Shown: positions 54,014 to 62,012 of the stretch, one piece after another
Position numbering within the stretch: position 1 is the first letter of the stretch
Layout of the letters: every line of letters begins with the position of its first letter
Source of the DNA: an uncultured Roseibium sp.
GTDB taxonomy: Bacteria > Pseudomonadota > Alphaproteobacteria > Rhizobiales > Stappiaceae
Direction of reading: 5' to 3'
Assembly: GCF_963669205.1 (NCBI RefSeq)
Contig: NZ_OY769915.1
Location: 1,834,001-1,898,000 of the forward strand
Length of the DNA: 64,000 nt
Notes under the pieces: generated by a model
What the model saw: the letters and a program-made list of their open reading frames with translations, nothing else
Told to the model about the DNA's origin: nothing
Database searches by the model: none
Made by a program: the position numbers and the translations under genes

Positions 54014-54966
54014 GGCAGCACAACCTGCGCCGGAACGCCGTTCGGCAACTCGGAGGCGGTGTCCGGCAACTGGATTTCGGCGACATACATCAGCCGGGCG
54101 CGTTCCGACTGGTTGAGTGCGTAATAGGGCGTGAACGACGGGTCCGAACTGATCCACCGGACTTCACCCACTATGGTGGTGTCGAGGCCGTCAATCCGGA
54201 CTTCGAGCGTGTCGCCTTCCCTGACCTTCACCCGGTGGGGCTCGGGCACATAGACGCGGGCATAAGGGGCCGAGCCGGCCAGCATGACGGCGACCGGGCT
54301 GCCGACCGTGACCCGTTCGCCGAGGTTCCAGGGCAGACTGTCAAGGACACCGTTCCTGGATGCCGTGATCGTCAGGTCCGAGAGGATCGTTTCCTGGGTT
54401 TCCAGATTGGCCGCAGCTGCGGCTACCTCGGCCCGGGCGATCTGGATGTCTTCCTCGCGCGAGCCGATCTCGAGCTCCTTAAGGTTTTCCCTCGCCCCGT
54501 CGAGACTGGCGGCCGCCGCGTCCCGGCTGGCGCGGGCGCTGTCCAGCTGGGCCTGGCTGGTTGTGCCCCGTGTCGTCAGGTCGTCATAGCGCTCGAACGA
54601 GGCTTCCGCGTTCAGAAGGTTTGCGCGCGCGCTGGCAACGCTCGCACGGGCCTGGGCGATTTCCTCCGGGCGTGATCCGTTGACGAGCTTGTCGAGGTTT
54701 GCCTTGCTCTTTTGCATCTCGGCCCGCGCCTGATTGACGACGGCCTGCTGCTGGGTCGGGTCCAGCTGGGCAAGGATGGTGCCGGCCTCGACGAATGTTC
54801 CCTGGGCGACAGGCAGGTCCACCAGGATTTCGTTGGCGGTGGCTGTCAGCGCGACCCTGTCTCTCTCGATGGTCCCAAGCGCGACATTGCCGTCTTCACC
54901 GAAACAGCCGGTGAGCAGGAAACCGGCGGCGAAGAGAGGAGCGGCACGAAAGGGCAACGTAAACAT
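54010..54966 (-). CDS. HlyD-family periplasmic adaptor lipoprotein
   Basis: The 318-residue membrane-fusion protein has a lipobox (LLTGC, about residues 17-21). A biotinyl-lipoyl half (DLPVAQGTFVEAGTILAQLDP) leads to a long coiled-coil hairpin (about residues 75-195, Ala/Glu/Arg-rich) and a beta barrel. It bridges the ABC exporter to an outer-membrane channel, probably for drug or small-molecule efflux. It is first in the operon, after a very stable inverted repeat. Confidence 0.92.
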   Translation of the reverse strand: MFTLPFRAAPLFAAGFLLTGCFGEDGNVALGTIERDRVALTATANEILVDLPVAQGTFVEAGTILAQLDPTQQQAVVNQARAEMQKSKANLDKLVNGSRPEEIAQARASVASARANLLNAEASFERYDDLTTRGTTSQAQLDSARASRDAAAASLDGARENLKELEIGSREEDIQIARAEVAAAAANLETQETILSDLTITASRNGVLDSLPWNLGERVTVGSPVAVMLAGSAPYARVYVPEPHRVKVREGDTLEVRIDGLDTTIVGEVRWISSDPSFTPYYALNQSERARLMYVAEIQLPDTASELPNGVPAQVVLP

Positions 54967-55009
54967 GAGGTCCTCCAGTCATTCACCGGCGCGCGGTCTG
55001 TTGCTACCT

Positions 55010-55066
55010 TAGGGTACGGACCCATTAATGAAACCAAATTGACTTCATTAATGGGTCCGTACCCTA
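55010..55066. promoter_or_regulatory. 23-bp perfect inverted repeat upstream of the efflux operon
   Basis: The arm 55010-55032 (TAGGGTACGGACC then CATTAATGAA) is exactly complementary to 55044-55066, with an 11-base loop. It lies 44 bases before the adaptor gene. It could be a two-site operator, for example for a TetR-type repressor, or a terminus of a small mobile element. No T-run follows. Confidence 0.7.
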
Positions 55067-55141
55067 GCGTGGCGTCCGGCCGGAAACCAAGTGAAGAAAA
55101 TCGCGAGGGTTTTTGCAGGGGCGTGAGCGGACGGGTTTCCC

Positions 55142-55170
55142 AAAAGAAAAAGCCGGGACAAAACCCGGCC
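55142..55170 (-). terminator. intrinsic terminator of the parA-like gene
   Basis: On the minus strand GCCGGG, a TTTTGT loop and CCCGGC are followed by TTTTTCTTTT, about 25 bases after the stop. Confidence 0.88.
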
Positions 55171-55194
55171 TCTACCCGTCATGATGGCGCTGCG

Positions 55195-55899
55195 TCAACT
55201 TGCGCGCTTGAAGATGTTGTACCACCGTTTCTGGGGAACCTTGATGGCCCGTTCCAGGATCTCGGCAGCGTAAAGAGCCGCGTTCTCCCTGGCCTTCGCG
55301 ACACCCGAGACGACTTTCGGGTCGAGACCGGCGAGCCCGCCGCCGAATTCGAAGAGATCCCGGAACGCGGCCCGTTCCACGATCGGTGTCATCAGGACGT
55401 CGATGTTCTGGGCCGCCAGAAAGTCCTGCACTGCCTTCATGGCGCGGGTGGTCACGGCCGCGTTGGTGCGCGTCAGCACAACGCAGTGGTTGATATCCTG
55501 CCGGACGATCTTCTCCAGCTTCTTGATCAGGGTCAGGATCTTGGCGCCGCCGCGCGCATCCATCGAAGACCCCTGGATCGGCACGACGACAAGGTCGGAG
55601 ACCGACAGGGCGTTGGCCACGATCAGGTTCTCGGTGCCTTCGAGATCGACGATCACGTAGTCCGACGTTTCGCTGGCATGGGTGATCTGTTCGGTAATCG
55701 AGGCCGGTGACATTTCACTGACCACCGAGATGCCGGGACAGTGCTCGGGCAGGTCGTGCCACTTGGAGATCCATTTCTGCGGGTCGGCGTCGAATATGGT
55801 CACGCGTTTGCCCCGCGCCGCGACTTCTGTCGCAAGCAGCAAGGCGGCCGTGGTTTTACCTGCGCCGCCTTTTGCATTTGCAAAGGAAATGACTGGCAT
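55195..55899 (-). CDS. orphan ParA/VirC1-like ATPase
   Basis: The 234-residue protein has the deviant Walker A ANAKGGAGKTT (residues 7-17), FDADPQKWISKW (about 38-49), VIVDLEGTENL and VVVPIQGSSMDARGGAKI. The size and PQKW signature match the VirC1/plasmid-type ParA group rather than MinD or chromosomal ParA. No parB gene is adjacent. It has its own terminator. Two palindromes and a DnaA box lie in the 555 bases upstream, so a partition or replication function is possible but not shown. Confidence 0.88.
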   Translation of the reverse strand: MPVISFANAKGGAGKTTAALLLATEVAARGKRVTIFDADPQKWISKWHDLPEHCPGISVVSEMSPASITEQITHASETSDYVIVDLEGTENLIVANALSVSDLVVVPIQGSSMDARGGAKILTLIKKLEKIVRQDINHCVVLTRTNAAVTTRAMKAVQDFLAAQNIDVLMTPIVERAAFRDLFEFGGGLAGLDPKVVSGVAKARENAALYAAEILERAIKVPQKRWYNIFKRAS

Positions 55900-55914
55900 C
55901 TGGGTTCTCCTGAA

Positions 55915-55989
55915 CTAGTCACCTGGATCTGAAGTTCGACTCATTTGCAGCGACCTTCGAACGAACTTCAGATCCAAGAAGGTGACTAG
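55915..55989. promoter_or_regulatory. palindrome 1 upstream of the ParA-like gene
   Basis: CTAGTCACC plus TGGATCTGAAGTTCG (55915-55938) pairs with CGAACTTCAGATCCA (55962-55976) and GGTGACTAG (55981-55989), with a 4-base bulge. The inner core TGAAGTTCG/CGAACTTCA is shared with palindrome 2. Confidence 0.75.
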
Positions 55990-56002
55990 CAAGTCTATGT
56001 TT

Positions 56003-56080
56003 CTAGTGCGGTTTACGAGTTTGAAGTTCGCTTCGGAGACTGCTTGAGCAATGATGCGAACTTCAAATTCACCGCACTAG
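56003..56080. promoter_or_regulatory. palindrome 2 upstream of the ParA-like gene
   Basis: CTAGTGCGGT (56003-56012) pairs with ACCGCACTAG (56071-56080), and TTTGAAGTTCGC (56020-56031) pairs with GCGAACTTCAAA (56056-56067). Like palindrome 1 it starts and ends with CTAGT/ACTAG and has the TGAAGTTCG core, giving four copies of the core in all. Confidence 0.75.
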
Positions 56081-56455
56081 CCGTGCATTGTCTTGCGGTC
56101 GGGCCTCTTGCGGACCTTCGTGTCCTGCAGTCTTGGATTTTTATGGTTACCAATTCCTTAAATTCGCAATTTGCGAGCAAGTTATTCAAAACATGCTCTA
56201 AGGTGTGGATAACCTTAAGGAATTCCTCAGTAATAATCGCAGTGACAGATTGTGAAAGGCAGCTTTTTGAGTTGATTTTCCCGTGATTGGCATTCGTTTC
56301 CGGCTTCGCGCCGGAATTCTGCTTTCGCGGATCTTTGACTTCTCCGGCGGGGATGACCGCCCGCTTTTGCATCCGCCGCAATTGCGCTGATCAGGGACGG
56401 CGCGTAGTCTGGCCTGCAAATCGAACGAACGCGCTGCCCGAATGAAGGACCCAGA
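56081..56455. promoter_or_regulatory. AT-rich region with a DnaA box
   Basis: No convincing gene is present. TGTGGATAA at 56204-56212 is an exact consensus DnaA box (complement TTATCCACA). It lies in a clearly AT-rich stretch (56135-56280), with a small palindrome CGCAATTTGCG at about 56165. Together with the palindromes and the ParA gene it could be an origin or partition region; this is inference. Confidence 0.4.
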
Positions 56456-57355
56456 ATGCTGCACCGGTTGAAGTCAGTCGTCCCGGCCCGATTGGCCAGG
56501 GCCGTTGTTCTGGGAACGCTCGTCGCATGGGCGGGGAGCGCACAGGCGGACGCCTTGAAGCCCTACAAGGATCGTCTGTTCAAGTATAAGAAGATCACCG
56601 AAACGCTTTACGACGGTGATTTCATCGTCGTCGAATATTCCAAGCAGCGCGATCTGCGCGACCGCGACGAAGTCGACGAACGCAAGGTCTTCGGCAACTA
56701 TGTGTCCTACAAGCCCAAGCGGGGCAGGGGCAGCGCGGAGCTCCAGGCCAACGGCCGCACCGTCACCTATATGGGGACCGGCAAGTGGAAGGGCGGCGCG
56801 CGCATGGTCGTGATCTATATTCACGGCCAGGGTGGCAACCGTTTCCAGGGCATGAACGACGTGTCCTTCGGCGGAAATTTCAACCGGATCCAGAACCTCA
56901 TGGTGCGCAATGGCGGTGCCTATCTGACCGTGGACATCAAGAATTTCGACAAGCGCGGCACGGCGGATGTCGCGGCGCTGATCCAGTACCAGAAACAGGT
57001 GTCGCCGGGTGCGAAGGTGGTTGTCGCCTGCGGCTCGATGGGCGGCATCATCTGCTGGAACCTCGTGCGCAATGCCAACTACGCGAAGCTCCTCAGCGGC
57101 ATCATGCTGCTCGGCTCGCCCAAGGACCCCAACATCTTCGGCTCCGGCGCACTGTCGCGCAACGTCCCGATCTATATGGGCCAGGGTACGCTGGACCGGG
57201 TCTACAACTGGGAGACCCAGGCGAACTTCTTCAAGCAGATCAAGTCGCGCGCGCCGAACTATCCCATCAAGTTCACGCTGTTCGACACCGGCACCCACGG
57301 CACCCCGATCCGCATGACCGACTGGCGGCTGGTGCTCAACTGGATGCTGCGGTGA
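56456..57355 (+). CDS. secreted alpha/beta-hydrolase-like protein
   Basis: The 299-residue protein has a signal peptide (cleavage near SAQA-DA). It has an alpha/beta-hydrolase pattern: VVIYIHGQGGNRF (oxyanion HG), a nucleophile elbow VVACGSMGGIICW in which Cys replaces the usual first Gly, and a late His in DTGTHGTPI. An esterase or lipase role is possible. A strongly basic segment, RDLRDRDEVDERKVFG to KPKRGRG, precedes the domain. Confidence 0.8.
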   Translation: MLHRLKSVVPARLARAVVLGTLVAWAGSAQADALKPYKDRLFKYKKITETLYDGDFIVVEYSKQRDLRDRDEVDERKVFGNYVSYKPKRGRGSAELQANGRTVTYMGTGKWKGGARMVVIYIHGQGGNRFQGMNDVSFGGNFNRIQNLMVRNGGAYLTVDIKNFDKRGTADVAALIQYQKQVSPGAKVVVACGSMGGIICWNLVRNANYAKLLSGIMLLGSPKDPNIFGSGALSRNVPIYMGQGTLDRVYNWETQANFFKQIKSRAPNYPIKFTLFDTGTHGTPIRMTDWRLVLNWMLR

Positions 57356-57402
57356 CGGTGAAACGGGTTTGAAGGCAACGTTTGCAGGCAGCGGACGAAA
57401 CG

Positions 57403-58071
57403 ATGAGTGATGCCGGTTACGAATTGGACGATCCACGCCCCATCAGGCGGGAAGCGCCCTATACGTTTTATCTGCCCGGAAACGAACAGCTGGAGGAAGT
57501 CGCCGCCGGGGTTCTCGTGCAGCTGATTTTCAGGGCTGTGCCCCCGACGGAGACCTATGGCGCCGAACGCATGTGGGTGGAAGTCGACCACCGTGACGGT
57601 GAGGTCCTGTCAGGGGTTCTCGACAACGAGCCCGTCGATATCCCTGGCCTCGCACGCGGAGACAGGGTCGCGTTCCGCCTGCATCATATCATCGACATCG
57701 ATTGGGACGATCCTTTGCAGAAGGAACGTTTCAGGACCGACTTCAACAACTGGTTTGCACGCTGTTTTGTCGACAAGGCGGTTCTTGAGGGGCGTGCGCG
57801 CGCCGGTTTCCTGTACCGTGAGCAGCCGGAGCACAAGGAGAGCGATCGTTACCCTGACACGGGCTGGCGCATCCGGGCGGATGTCGACGAACTCAGTGAC
57901 GAGGAATACAACGAAAACCCGAGCCCGTCCTACGTCGCCATCGGGGCGGTTCTGAACAGGGATGACAGTTTTGTCGACCTGTTGTCAGCGCCGGTAGGCA
58001 GCGCGTTTCTCCGCAGCGAGGGCAATAATTACGAGCCGACCGATCTGGAGTTGGATGAAGACGAGGACTGA
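57403..58071 (+). CDS. DUF2314 plus Imm33 (DUF2185)-like protein
   Basis: The 222-residue protein has an N-terminal part resembling DUF2314 (ERMWVEVDHRDGEVLSGVLDNEP, RVAFRLHHIIDIDW). Its C-terminal part resembles the Imm33/DUF2185 immunity domain (TGWRIRADVDELSDEEYNENP, SYVAIGAVLNRDDSFVDLL). It ends in an acidic tail. Proteins of this type are often immunity proteins of polymorphic toxins, but no toxin gene is visible nearby. ATG 57403 is chosen; a TTG at 57382 is in frame. Confidence 0.75.
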   Translation: MSDAGYELDDPRPIRREAPYTFYLPGNEQLEEVAAGVLVQLIFRAVPPTETYGAERMWVEVDHRDGEVLSGVLDNEPVDIPGLARGDRVAFRLHHIIDIDWDDPLQKERFRTDFNNWFARCFVDKAVLEGRARAGFLYREQPEHKESDRYPDTGWRIRADVDELSDEEYNENPSPSYVAIGAVLNRDDSFVDLLSAPVGSAFLRSEGNNYEPTDLELDEDED

Positions 58072-58132
58072 ACAGGCTGCCCCGATAGCGGGAGTGCCTG
58101 GTTGCCAAGGTTGCAGATTGAGTGAGGCAGAC

Positions 58133-58516
58133 ATGGAGACAGGGAAAGACCTGATTGGCAGGTTCCGCGTCATCGCGTTCGGTTTGGGTGCCTCGACAAT
58201 TCCAGTAGTGATTTGGGGGAGTGAATTTTTTGCTCTTGTCTCTTTTGGCGTACTCTTCGCTGTAGCGCTGCTCGGATGGTCTGTGAAGGATGAAATCACG
58301 CTTGCCGAATATCTTGTCTGGGCCGGAAGCCTAATACTTGGCCTTCTATACCTGCGGCAAGAACTGGTTTCCCCGCAAGCATATACATTGTCCTGGTTCA
58401 CTGAGCATCGAGACACCTTATTCCTCCCGGTGATGGCGGGCGGGGTAACTGCCGGTATGAGCATGCGTCTCGTTCTTGAATTGATCTTGCGCGGTTACGG
58501 GAGGTTGAAAGGATGA
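58133..58516 (+). CDS. small membrane protein, unrecognised
   Basis: The 127-residue protein has about four hydrophobic segments (IAFGLGASTIPVVIW, SFGVLFAVALLGW, LVWAGSLILGLLYL, VMAGGVTAGMSM). It overlaps the start of the YHYH gene by four bases, so the two are probably coexpressed. No family is recognised. Confidence 0.65.
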   Translation: METGKDLIGRFRVIAFGLGASTIPVVIWGSEFFALVSFGVLFAVALLGWSVKDEITLAEYLVWAGSLILGLLYLRQELVSPQAYTLSWFTEHRDTLFLPVMAGGVTAGMSMRLVLELILRGYGRLKG

Positions 58517-59505
58517 CAAATCGGATAGGAAAGGTTGGTCTGCAGTGCATTGCGTGGACGTTGCTGCTCGCGAGCGCTTCATTTGCGGATGACCCGAAGG
58601 TCATTCTCGAAACCGTCGAGAGCGATCCCGGGACCGTAAAGATCACGGGAAAGATTCTGACGAACACGTCGCCGGACTGTGCAGACTATGCCAGTGCCTA
58701 TTCCTCTGAAATCACCGATCTTCAGCAAAAGAAATCACTCAGCGGGGCGGTGATCGTCACCGCCCAGGACGACACCTGCACAATCCAGTCGAACGGTATC
58801 CCCAACCACGATGTCGGCGGCGACTCCAGACGTGACTTCGCGTCCGAAGTCGCCGCGATCGGCCACACCTTCTTCATTGCGCGCAAACCGGAATTCACCG
58901 GAAAGATTTCCGAACTCGGACACACGACATTCGACGCGGTTCTGCTAAACGGGGCCGTGGTCGACATCCAGTCTGCAGGCTGTTACCGGCCATCGAGCCC
59001 GCAAGCCGACGGCGACGGCAACGTCCTTGCCGGATGCCGCGCAGATGATCCCTGGTTGCTTGATCCGATGTCGCCCCTGGCGACCTTTGCCGAAGACAAT
59101 CACCACGCCCACACCCAGCCGGACGGCCGCTATCACTACCACGGCAATCCGAACGCGCTCTTTGATGACAATCCCGGTCCGGAGGGTTCGCCTCTGATCG
59201 GCTTCGCGGCGGACGGCTTTCCGGTTTACGGCTCCTATTTCAAGGACGGAACCGGGACCGTCAGAAAGGCCGTGCCGGGATACACGTTGAAGGCTGGAAA
59301 CCGTCCGTCGGGTGACGGCAATCCGGGTGGCGCCTACAACGGGCTCTATCGCTCGGATTATGAATTCACCGGTGCGGGCGACCTGGATGAATGCAACGGC
59401 ATGACGATCAACGGCCGCTATGCCTACTATGTGACCGACGCCTATCCCTGGATCGTCGCCTGTCTGCGCGGCACGCCGCATGCCTCGTTTGACAAACCGA
59501 GGTGA
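58513..59505 (+). CDS. YHYH domain secreted protein
   Basis: The 330-residue exported protein has a signal peptide (LLLASASFA). It carries the diagnostic DGRYHYHGNPNALF, preceded by NHHAHTQ. Further conserved parts are LIGFAADGFPVYGSYF, NGLYRSDYEFT and NGRYAYYVTDAYPWIVACLRG. YHYH proteins are of unknown function; the His cluster suggests metal binding. Several cysteines are conserved in pairs. Confidence 0.88.
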   Translation: MTNRIGKVGLQCIAWTLLLASASFADDPKVILETVESDPGTVKITGKILTNTSPDCADYASAYSSEITDLQQKKSLSGAVIVTAQDDTCTIQSNGIPNHDVGGDSRRDFASEVAAIGHTFFIARKPEFTGKISELGHTTFDAVLLNGAVVDIQSAGCYRPSSPQADGDGNVLAGCRADDPWLLDPMSPLATFAEDNHHAHTQPDGRYHYHGNPNALFDDNPGPEGSPLIGFAADGFPVYGSYFKDGTGTVRKAVPGYTLKAGNRPSGDGNPGGAYNGLYRSDYEFTGAGDLDECNGMTINGRYAYYVTDAYPWIVACLRGTPHASFDKPR

Positions 59506-59529
59506 CCGGCGGATCGCACCGGTCTTCCG

Positions 59530-59667
59530 ATGTCCCGCTGTCGGGCCCTGCTGCCGTTGTTGCGGTCTGCCGCCGTGGTCAAGGGTCTGGAATTTCCGGC
59601 GAACGTGCGGGCCTATTTCGAGACGCTGATGGCCCGGACAGGTTTTTCGCCGCTTCCCGCGATTTGA
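59530..59667 (+). pseudogene. possible glutathione S-transferase C-terminal remnant
   Basis: A 45-codon frame ends in EFPANVRAYFETLMARTGFS plus PLPAI and a stop, which reads like the C-terminal helix of a glutathione S-transferase. No N-terminal thioredoxin-like domain is present. The gene appears deleted apart from its end. Confidence 0.4.
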
Positions 59668-59688
59668 ATTGTTTCAAGCGTCCGCAGC

Positions 59689-60285
59689 CTAGTCCCGCGG
59701 CGCGGTGAGATGCCGGGCCAGATCCTTCAAGATGGCCTTCGACTGCGCACATTCGGCTGTTCCGGGTTTGCAGACAAAATGCAGGTCGGACCCGCTCTGT
59801 GTGTTGGTTATGACGACAAGCGTAAGATCCCGGTAGGGTCCGCTTTCGGCTCTGATAAGGCAGTCGAGTTCGTTGTTCAAAAGCAGATTGATATCCGAGG
59901 TTTCGATGCACTCCCTCACATGGTGATGCAACGCCTCATTTTGGCGAGGCCAGCTCTCCGGCAGCAATGAGCGCACGGATGGGGAAACACCGATCCTGAA
60001 TTTCCTGCTGTTGATGTCCGGTGCGATCTGTTCGGTCGCGCGGGTCAGGTCGTCGAAAACCCTCGTGATCGCCGGCAAATACGTTTCCCCTGCATCCGTG
60101 AGCAGAAGTCCGTTGGGCAAACGGCGAAACAGGATGACGCCGAGTGATGTTTCAAGCTTCTTGATCTGCTGGCTTATCGCGCCCGCGGTGACACCCAGTT
60201 CACTTGCCGCAGTCTTGAAACTGAGGTGCCGGGCGGCGGCCTCGAAGGCGCGCAGGGTGTTTAGGGACGGAAGTCGGTAGGTCAT
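59689..60285 (-). CDS. LysR family regulator with shortened effector domain
   Basis: The 198-residue protein has an intact GcvA-like HTH (residues 1-62, LNTLRAFEAAARHLSFKTAASELGVTAGAISQQIKKLE). The effector domain has only about 105 residues where about 200 is usual. The middle of the domain seems absent while the end (DLARHLTAPRD) looks natural, so an internal deletion is likely. It could still bind DNA. Confidence 0.8.
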   Translation of the reverse strand: MTYRLPSLNTLRAFEAAARHLSFKTAASELGVTAGAISQQIKKLETSLGVILFRRLPNGLLLTDAGETYLPAITRVFDDLTRATEQIAPDINSRKFRIGVSPSVRSLLPESWPRQNEALHHHVRECIETSDINLLLNNELDCLIRAESGPYRDLTLVVITNTQSGSDLHFVCKPGTAECAQSKAILKDLARHLTAPRD

Positions 60286-60407
60286 GTCGTTTGATCCGTG
60301 CCGGTCTGTGAGACAGAGAAATTCTATCCCTGTGCGTTAGCACATCTGAGTTGAAGGATTGCATCGTCGGCAGCTAATCCAATCCGGGCAACAAAGGAGG
60401 TTGGAAC

Positions 60408-60863
60408 ATGAATGAACTCAGTGGACTTCGTGCAATCCGAAGCATTGGTTACGTGATCATCCTGTGTGATGATCTGAACAGAATGAAAGCCTTCTACAAG
60501 GATATTTTCAACTTCGAGATCGAAGAACAAGAGGAAGATCACTGGATCGCGTTCAGGGTGGGAAGCCAGTTTCTGGGGCTCCGGCCGCGCGGTCGGTCCT
60601 ATGACGGTCCGCCGGTTCCGGCGGTATCCGCCAGCGTGCAGGTCAGTTTCAGGGTGCCGCCGGCGGACGTGGATATTGCCTATCAGACATTGCAGGAAAA
60701 GGGCGTCGATATCATCGAGCCGCCAACCAATCAGGACTTTCCGCATCGCACGTTGTTCTTCCGGGATCCGGAGAACAATGCGATCGAGATCTTTGCCGAC
60801 ATTCATCCGCGTGATTCAGCACCGAAATCCTCTGGTGTGCATCGCGTGGTTGCCGGCCACTGA
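60408..60863 (+). CDS. glyoxalase/VOC superfamily protein
   Basis: The 151-residue protein has one VOC module: SIGYVIILCDDLNRMKAFYKDIF, WIAFRVGSQFLGL, DVDIAYQTLQEKGVDIIEPP and FFRDPENNAIEIFAD with the metal-ligand Glu. AAAGGAGG precedes ATG 60408. It is convergent with the LysR gene at 60868. The reaction is unknown. Confidence 0.9.
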   Translation: MNELSGLRAIRSIGYVIILCDDLNRMKAFYKDIFNFEIEEQEEDHWIAFRVGSQFLGLRPRGRSYDGPPVPAVSASVQVSFRVPPADVDIAYQTLQEKGVDIIEPPTNQDFPHRTLFFRDPENNAIEIFADIHPRDSAPKSSGVHRVVAGH

Positions 60864-60867
60864 CGCC

Positions 60868-61785
60868 CTACGCGCAATCTGCCCGGCGCTCATGTCCGGC
60901 CGCAAGCAGTCCGTCTGCAAGATGATCGAACACGGTACGGATGCGCAAGCTGGTGTGCAGTTCGCGGTGGGTTACGAGCCAGATCGGGAAACTGAGGGCG
61001 GGCACATCGTCAAACGCCGGAACGATTTCCGGGCAACGGGCGGCAATCTCGTCTGCACCGACACCAAGGCCGAACCCGAGACGCACATATTCCCAGGCGA
61101 CGAGAAGGTTCGGCGAACTGATCTTGATGTTGGCCTGGGTGACGTCCAGCCCAAGCGCGCGCAGGTAACCGATCAGCTGCTCGTTGTCTTCGTATCCCAG
61201 GAAATCGAGCTGCGGCGCGTCGGCCGTCGTCAGCTTCCGTCCGAACCGTTCGAGATAGGAGCGGGCGGCGAAGATCCGTCCGTTCGCGTCTCGCAGCTTT
61301 CGCGCGTAAAGCTCGGGGTGATCCGGCGCGACGTGGCGGATGGCAATGTCGGCCTCCCGGCGGCGGAGGTCACTCAGGCTGTTCGTTGATATGACCCTGA
61401 TCTCGATGCCGGGCGCCTTGCGCCGCAGATCCTTGAAAATGTCCGGCAGGACATAGGCGGCCATGACGTCGGTCGTGGAAATGGTGACCAGCCCCTCGAT
61501 CTGCTGTGACTGACCGGAGGCGGCAAGGGAGACCCGGCTTGCCGCTTCGCCCATGCTGCGCACATGTTCGGCGAGTTCGACCCCGGCCTCGGTCAGGATC
61601 AGGCTCTTGTTGACCCGCTCGAACAGCGTCACGCCGAGTGTCTCCTCAAGCGCGGCCACCTGCCGGCTCAAGGTCGGCTGGGTGAGCCCGAGCGCCCGGG
61701 CGGCTGCCGAGAGCGAGCCTTCTTCGGCGGTCACGAGAAAAGCGCGCGCCTGGTTCCAGTCAAATGTGATGCTCTGCCAGTTCAT
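60868..61785 (-). CDS. LysR family transcriptional regulator
   Basis: The 305-residue protein has an HTH (LSAAARALGLTQPTLSRQVAAL) and a full effector domain. It is divergent from the small ORF and two methyltransferase genes, which it probably controls from the 84-base intergenic space. Confidence 0.92.
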   Translation of the reverse strand: MNWQSITFDWNQARAFLVTAEEGSLSAAARALGLTQPTLSRQVAALEETLGVTLFERVNKSLILTEAGVELAEHVRSMGEAASRVSLAASGQSQQIEGLVTISTTDVMAAYVLPDIFKDLRRKAPGIEIRVISTNSLSDLRRREADIAIRHVAPDHPELYARKLRDANGRIFAARSYLERFGRKLTTADAPQLDFLGYEDNEQLIGYLRALGLDVTQANIKISSPNLLVAWEYVRLGFGLGVGADEIAARCPEIVPAFDDVPALSFPIWLVTHRELHTSLRIRTVFDHLADGLLAAGHERRADCA

Positions 61786-61869
61786 GCAAATTTGTATATC
61801 ACCTAACGAGATTTCGGCAATTTCTATTCAGATGCGTTGGGGGTAACAAGCGCCCGAAAGGAGTTCCCC

Positions 61870-62010
61870 ATGTGTCCGCATTCGTTCGCCGTGGTGCTGT
61901 TGAAAATCTGTGTTGCCTGCCTCGACTTCGTGGCCTCGCCCGGCGGTGGCCGGGCGATCGGCCGCGACATCCTCAGCCGGATCGGTCTGCGCGGCGGCCG
62001 TGGGGAGTGA
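61870..62010 (+). CDS. 46-residue small protein ahead of two methyltransferases
   Basis: ATG 61870 follows a strong GAAAGGAG. The product starts MCPHSFAVVLLKICVACLDF and ends in a Gly/Arg-rich tail (GRAIGRDILSRIGLRGGRGE). It has three cysteines and a hydrophobic middle. The stop lies two bases before the GTG of the methyltransferase, so the two are translationally coupled. No family is recognised. It could be a leader, a small membrane protein or a modified peptide. Confidence 0.6.
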   Translation: MCPHSFAVVLLKICVACLDFVASPGGGRAIGRDILSRIGLRGGRGE

Positions 62011-62012
62011 CC

